A stretch of 64,000 nt of DNA from Streptomyces sp. CB02980 (GTDB lineage: Bacteria > Actinomycetota > Actinomycetes > Streptomycetales > Streptomycetaceae). The notes beneath the pieces were generated by a model. That model was not told the DNA's origin and made no database searches. It saw nothing but the letters and a program-made list of their open reading frames with translations. This document shows, piece by piece, positions 62,509 to 64,000 of the stretch. The position numbers and the translations under genes were made by a program. Positions within the stretch are counted from its first letter, which is position 1; each line of letters opens with the position of its first letter. The stretch covers positions 781,782 through 845,781 of the forward strand of contig NZ_JACSCH020000001.1 in NCBI RefSeq assembly GCF_014451325.2, written 5' to 3'.

Positions 62509-64000
62509 TCAGCAGGCCGGAGCCGCCCCCGGGTTCCGGACGAGCTCCGCGGCCGTGCGCGCGGCGAGCCCCGTCCCCTCCTCGAAATGGCGGGTGTACG
62601 CCTCCGAAGGGAGCGCCGCGCGGAGGGTTTCCTCGGCTCGCGCCCTGATCAGGGCCTCCGTCTCGGCGGTGAAGGGCCGGAAGCCGCCGTCCGTGCCGGA
62701 GCCGGCGTGGGCGTCGTACGCGCCGAGGAGCCGCGCCCCGGTCTCGGCGTCGCCCGGCCCGCCCCGCCCGCCGAGCGCCCACGCGGCCGTGGCGAACTGG
62801 GTGACGAGCAGGTACGGGGCGACCAGATGGGCGAGGGTCTCCACCTCCGCGACGGCGTGCGCCAGCCGCTCCACGGCCCGGTCGTAGGCGCCGTCGAGGC
62901 AGTCGAGCCAGGCCCACGCGCCTCCGGCGAGCCCCCAGAAGAGGCCCGGGGTCACGTCTCCGAACTCACCCTCCAGGCGGGAGAGCTGAGCCCGGGCGAG
63001 ACCGGTGCGCCCGGTGTGGCCGTAGTGCTGGGTGAGCAGCAGCCGTGCGGAGCCGGCGACCTCGGCGCCCCACTCCCCCGCCGCGTCGGCGGCTTCGGCC
63101 AGGAGCTGTTCGGCCGCCGGGTCCCCCTCCGGGTGGAGCCGGAGCCGTACGGCCGCGAGGCGCGCGGTGTAGAGGGGCACCTGGGAGCGCGCGCCGACGT
63201 GGGCGGCGGCGTCCGTGGCCCGCTCGAAGTCGGCGGCGGCCTCGACGAGCCGGCCCGCGCGCTCGTAGGCCTCGCCCCGGGCGGCGTGCGATTCGGCGAT
63301 GCCCCAGGAGTCCCCGGCGGTCTCGAAGAGGGCGAGCGCCTCGGCCGCGTCGTGGGGGCCGTGGACGACGAGCTTGGCCCGTACGAGGAGGGCGAAGGCC
63401 AGGTCCCAGCCGGGGGCGTGGTCGCGGCAGGCGTCGACGATCGCCGTCAGGGTCTCGTCGAGGCCGGTGAACTCTCCGGTCATGAGGCGGGCGAAGTACC
63501 ACATCATCGCCGGCTGGCGGCAGGTCTGAGGAAGGCCGGGGCGGTACGCGGAGACCAGCGCGGCGAGCCTGGCGCGGGTTTCGGGGTGTTCGAACGAGCT
63601 GGCGCCCCGGCCGCCCTGGGTCGCGAGCACATAGAGCCGCCCGCCGCGCCGTGCCTCGGCGAGTCGCTCGCCGTGCCACGGCGGCGGGACGTCCGTACAC
63701 AGGCCGTCGAGCGGCTCGGCCGGGCGGACGGGCTCCTGGAACGGGTCGGGGCCGAGCCGGCCCGCCTCCACGGCCCAGGTGCGGGCGTCGACCTGGTGGT
63801 GGCGCAGTTGCCAGAACCAGCTGAGGGAGTGGACGAGGCAGAGCACCTCCTGCTCGTCTCCGAGTGCGACGGCCGTCCGCAGGGCCCCGCGCAGGTTGTC
63901 GTGCTCGCGCTCCAGGAGGGCGGTGGCGGCGACCTGCCCGGAGCCGCGCAGTTCGGGGTCGGTGGTACGGGCGAGTTCCCGGTAGTACGTGAGATGGCGC
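62509..64000 (-). CDS. C-terminal part of an AfsR/NB-ARC-type regulator (partial)
   Basis: The visible 496 codons run off the right edge. The start of the visible part, HLTYYRELA then EREHDNLRGALRTAVALGD, is the segment that follows the NB-ARC ATPase in AfsR/SARP or LuxR-type multidomain regulators. The rest is a long array of TPR-like helices, for example LLVRAKLVVHGPHDAAEALA and ESHAARGEAYERAGRLVEAA. Such repeats bind signals or partners. The DNA-binding and ATPase domains must lie beyond position 64000. Confidence 0.8.
   Translation of the reverse strand, partial: RHLTYYRELARTTDPELRGSGQVAATALLEREHDNLRGALRTAVALGDEQEVLCLVHSLSWFWQLRHHQVDARTWAVEAGRLGPDPFQEPVRPAEPLDGLCTDVPPPWHGERLAEARRGGRLYVLATQGGRGASSFEHPETRARLAALVSAYRPGLPQTCRQPAMMWYFARLMTGEFTGLDETLTAIVDACRDHAPGWDLAFALLVRAKLVVHGPHDAAEALALFETAGDSWGIAESHAARGEAYERAGRLVEAAADFERATDAAAHVGARSQVPLYTARLAAVRLRLHPEGDPAAEQLLAEAADAAGEWGAEVAGSARLLLTQHYGHTGRTGLARAQLSRLEGEFGDVTPGLFWGLAGGAWAWLDCLDGAYDRAVERLAHAVAEVETLAHLVAPYLLVTQFATAAWALGGRGGPGDAETGARLLGAYDAHAGSGTDGGFRPFTAETEALIRARAEETLRAALPSEAYTRHFEEGTGLAARTAAELVRNPGAAPAC

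Overview
The window is high-GC actinobacterial DNA, almost certainly from Streptomyces. The signs are strong third-position GC bias, GTG and TTG starts with GGAGG-type ribosome sites, an AfsR-like regulator, a SpoIIE-type phosphatase with a histidine-kinase-like ATPase domain, a secreted GH12 enzyme, and IS5/IS1380-type elements. The mix of intact operons, truncated gene copies and IS remnants looks like accessory chromosome (arm) or plasmid DNA, not core.

Region 1 (1-3.6 kb) holds the 5' part of a serine/threonine kinase, an MpaB-type oxygenase, a berberine-bridge-like flavoenzyme and a PpnP-type nucleoside phosphorylase.

Region 2 (3.6-17.3 kb) is an arsenic island built from two modules. 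Module A is flavoprotein-arsI-MFS on the minus strand plus a plus-strand arsR; the two transcription units share a 32-bp operator. Module B is arsR-acr3-arsO on the minus strand diverging from arsC-arsT, the arsRBOCT arrangement known from Streptomyces. Between them lie an arsN1-like acetyltransferase, a TauE-type exporter and a stretch of broken arsR/arsC/arsR genes. arsT has a one-base frameshift near its start. Past module B come an MBL hydrolase and decayed PstA/PstB-like genes. Together the genes cover arsenate reduction, arsenite efflux, C-As bond cleavage and possibly arsinothricin acetylation.

Region 3 (17.3-24.8 kb) is mixed: a PLP decarboxylase, a GH12 glucanase, an IS5 remnant, a 35-codon peptide gene coupled to a phzF-like gene with a divergent TetR gene, small membrane proteins, and a fragment of a Na+/H+ antiporter whose intact relative lies at 53 kb.

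Region 4 (22.9-52.7 kb) is the most striking part: a catabolic island apparently governed by two paralogous TetR repressors with near-identical recognition helices. I find eleven sites (two overlapping) of the form NTCGA-N7-TCGAN, with some degeneracy. They sit in front of essentially every transcription unit: a DAO-type oxidase, the five-gene coupled operon SDR/phosphotransferase/acyl-CoA dehydrogenase/Baeyer-Villiger monooxygenase/alpha-beta hydrolase (continuing to GMC oxidoreductase and aldehyde dehydrogenase), DUF485-like plus SSS symporter, nitronate monooxygenase plus enoyl-CoA hydratase, pntAB, a SpoIIE-type phosphatase, a saccharopine-dehydrogenase-like enzyme and an amine-oxidase-like flavoprotein. 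The inferred theme is import and oxidative degradation of a hydrophobic alcohol, ketone or acid through acyl-CoA, with transhydrogenase supplying NADPH. The substrate is unknown.

Region 5 (52.9-64 kb) holds the antiporter, IS1380 and IS5 remnants, a pair of uncharacterised membrane/coiled-coil proteins, a decayed UvrD-like helicase end, another acyl-CoA dehydrogenase, a small conserved-looking protein, and the C-terminal part of an AfsR/NB-ARC-type regulator running off the window. No rRNA, tRNA or CRISPR array was recognised.
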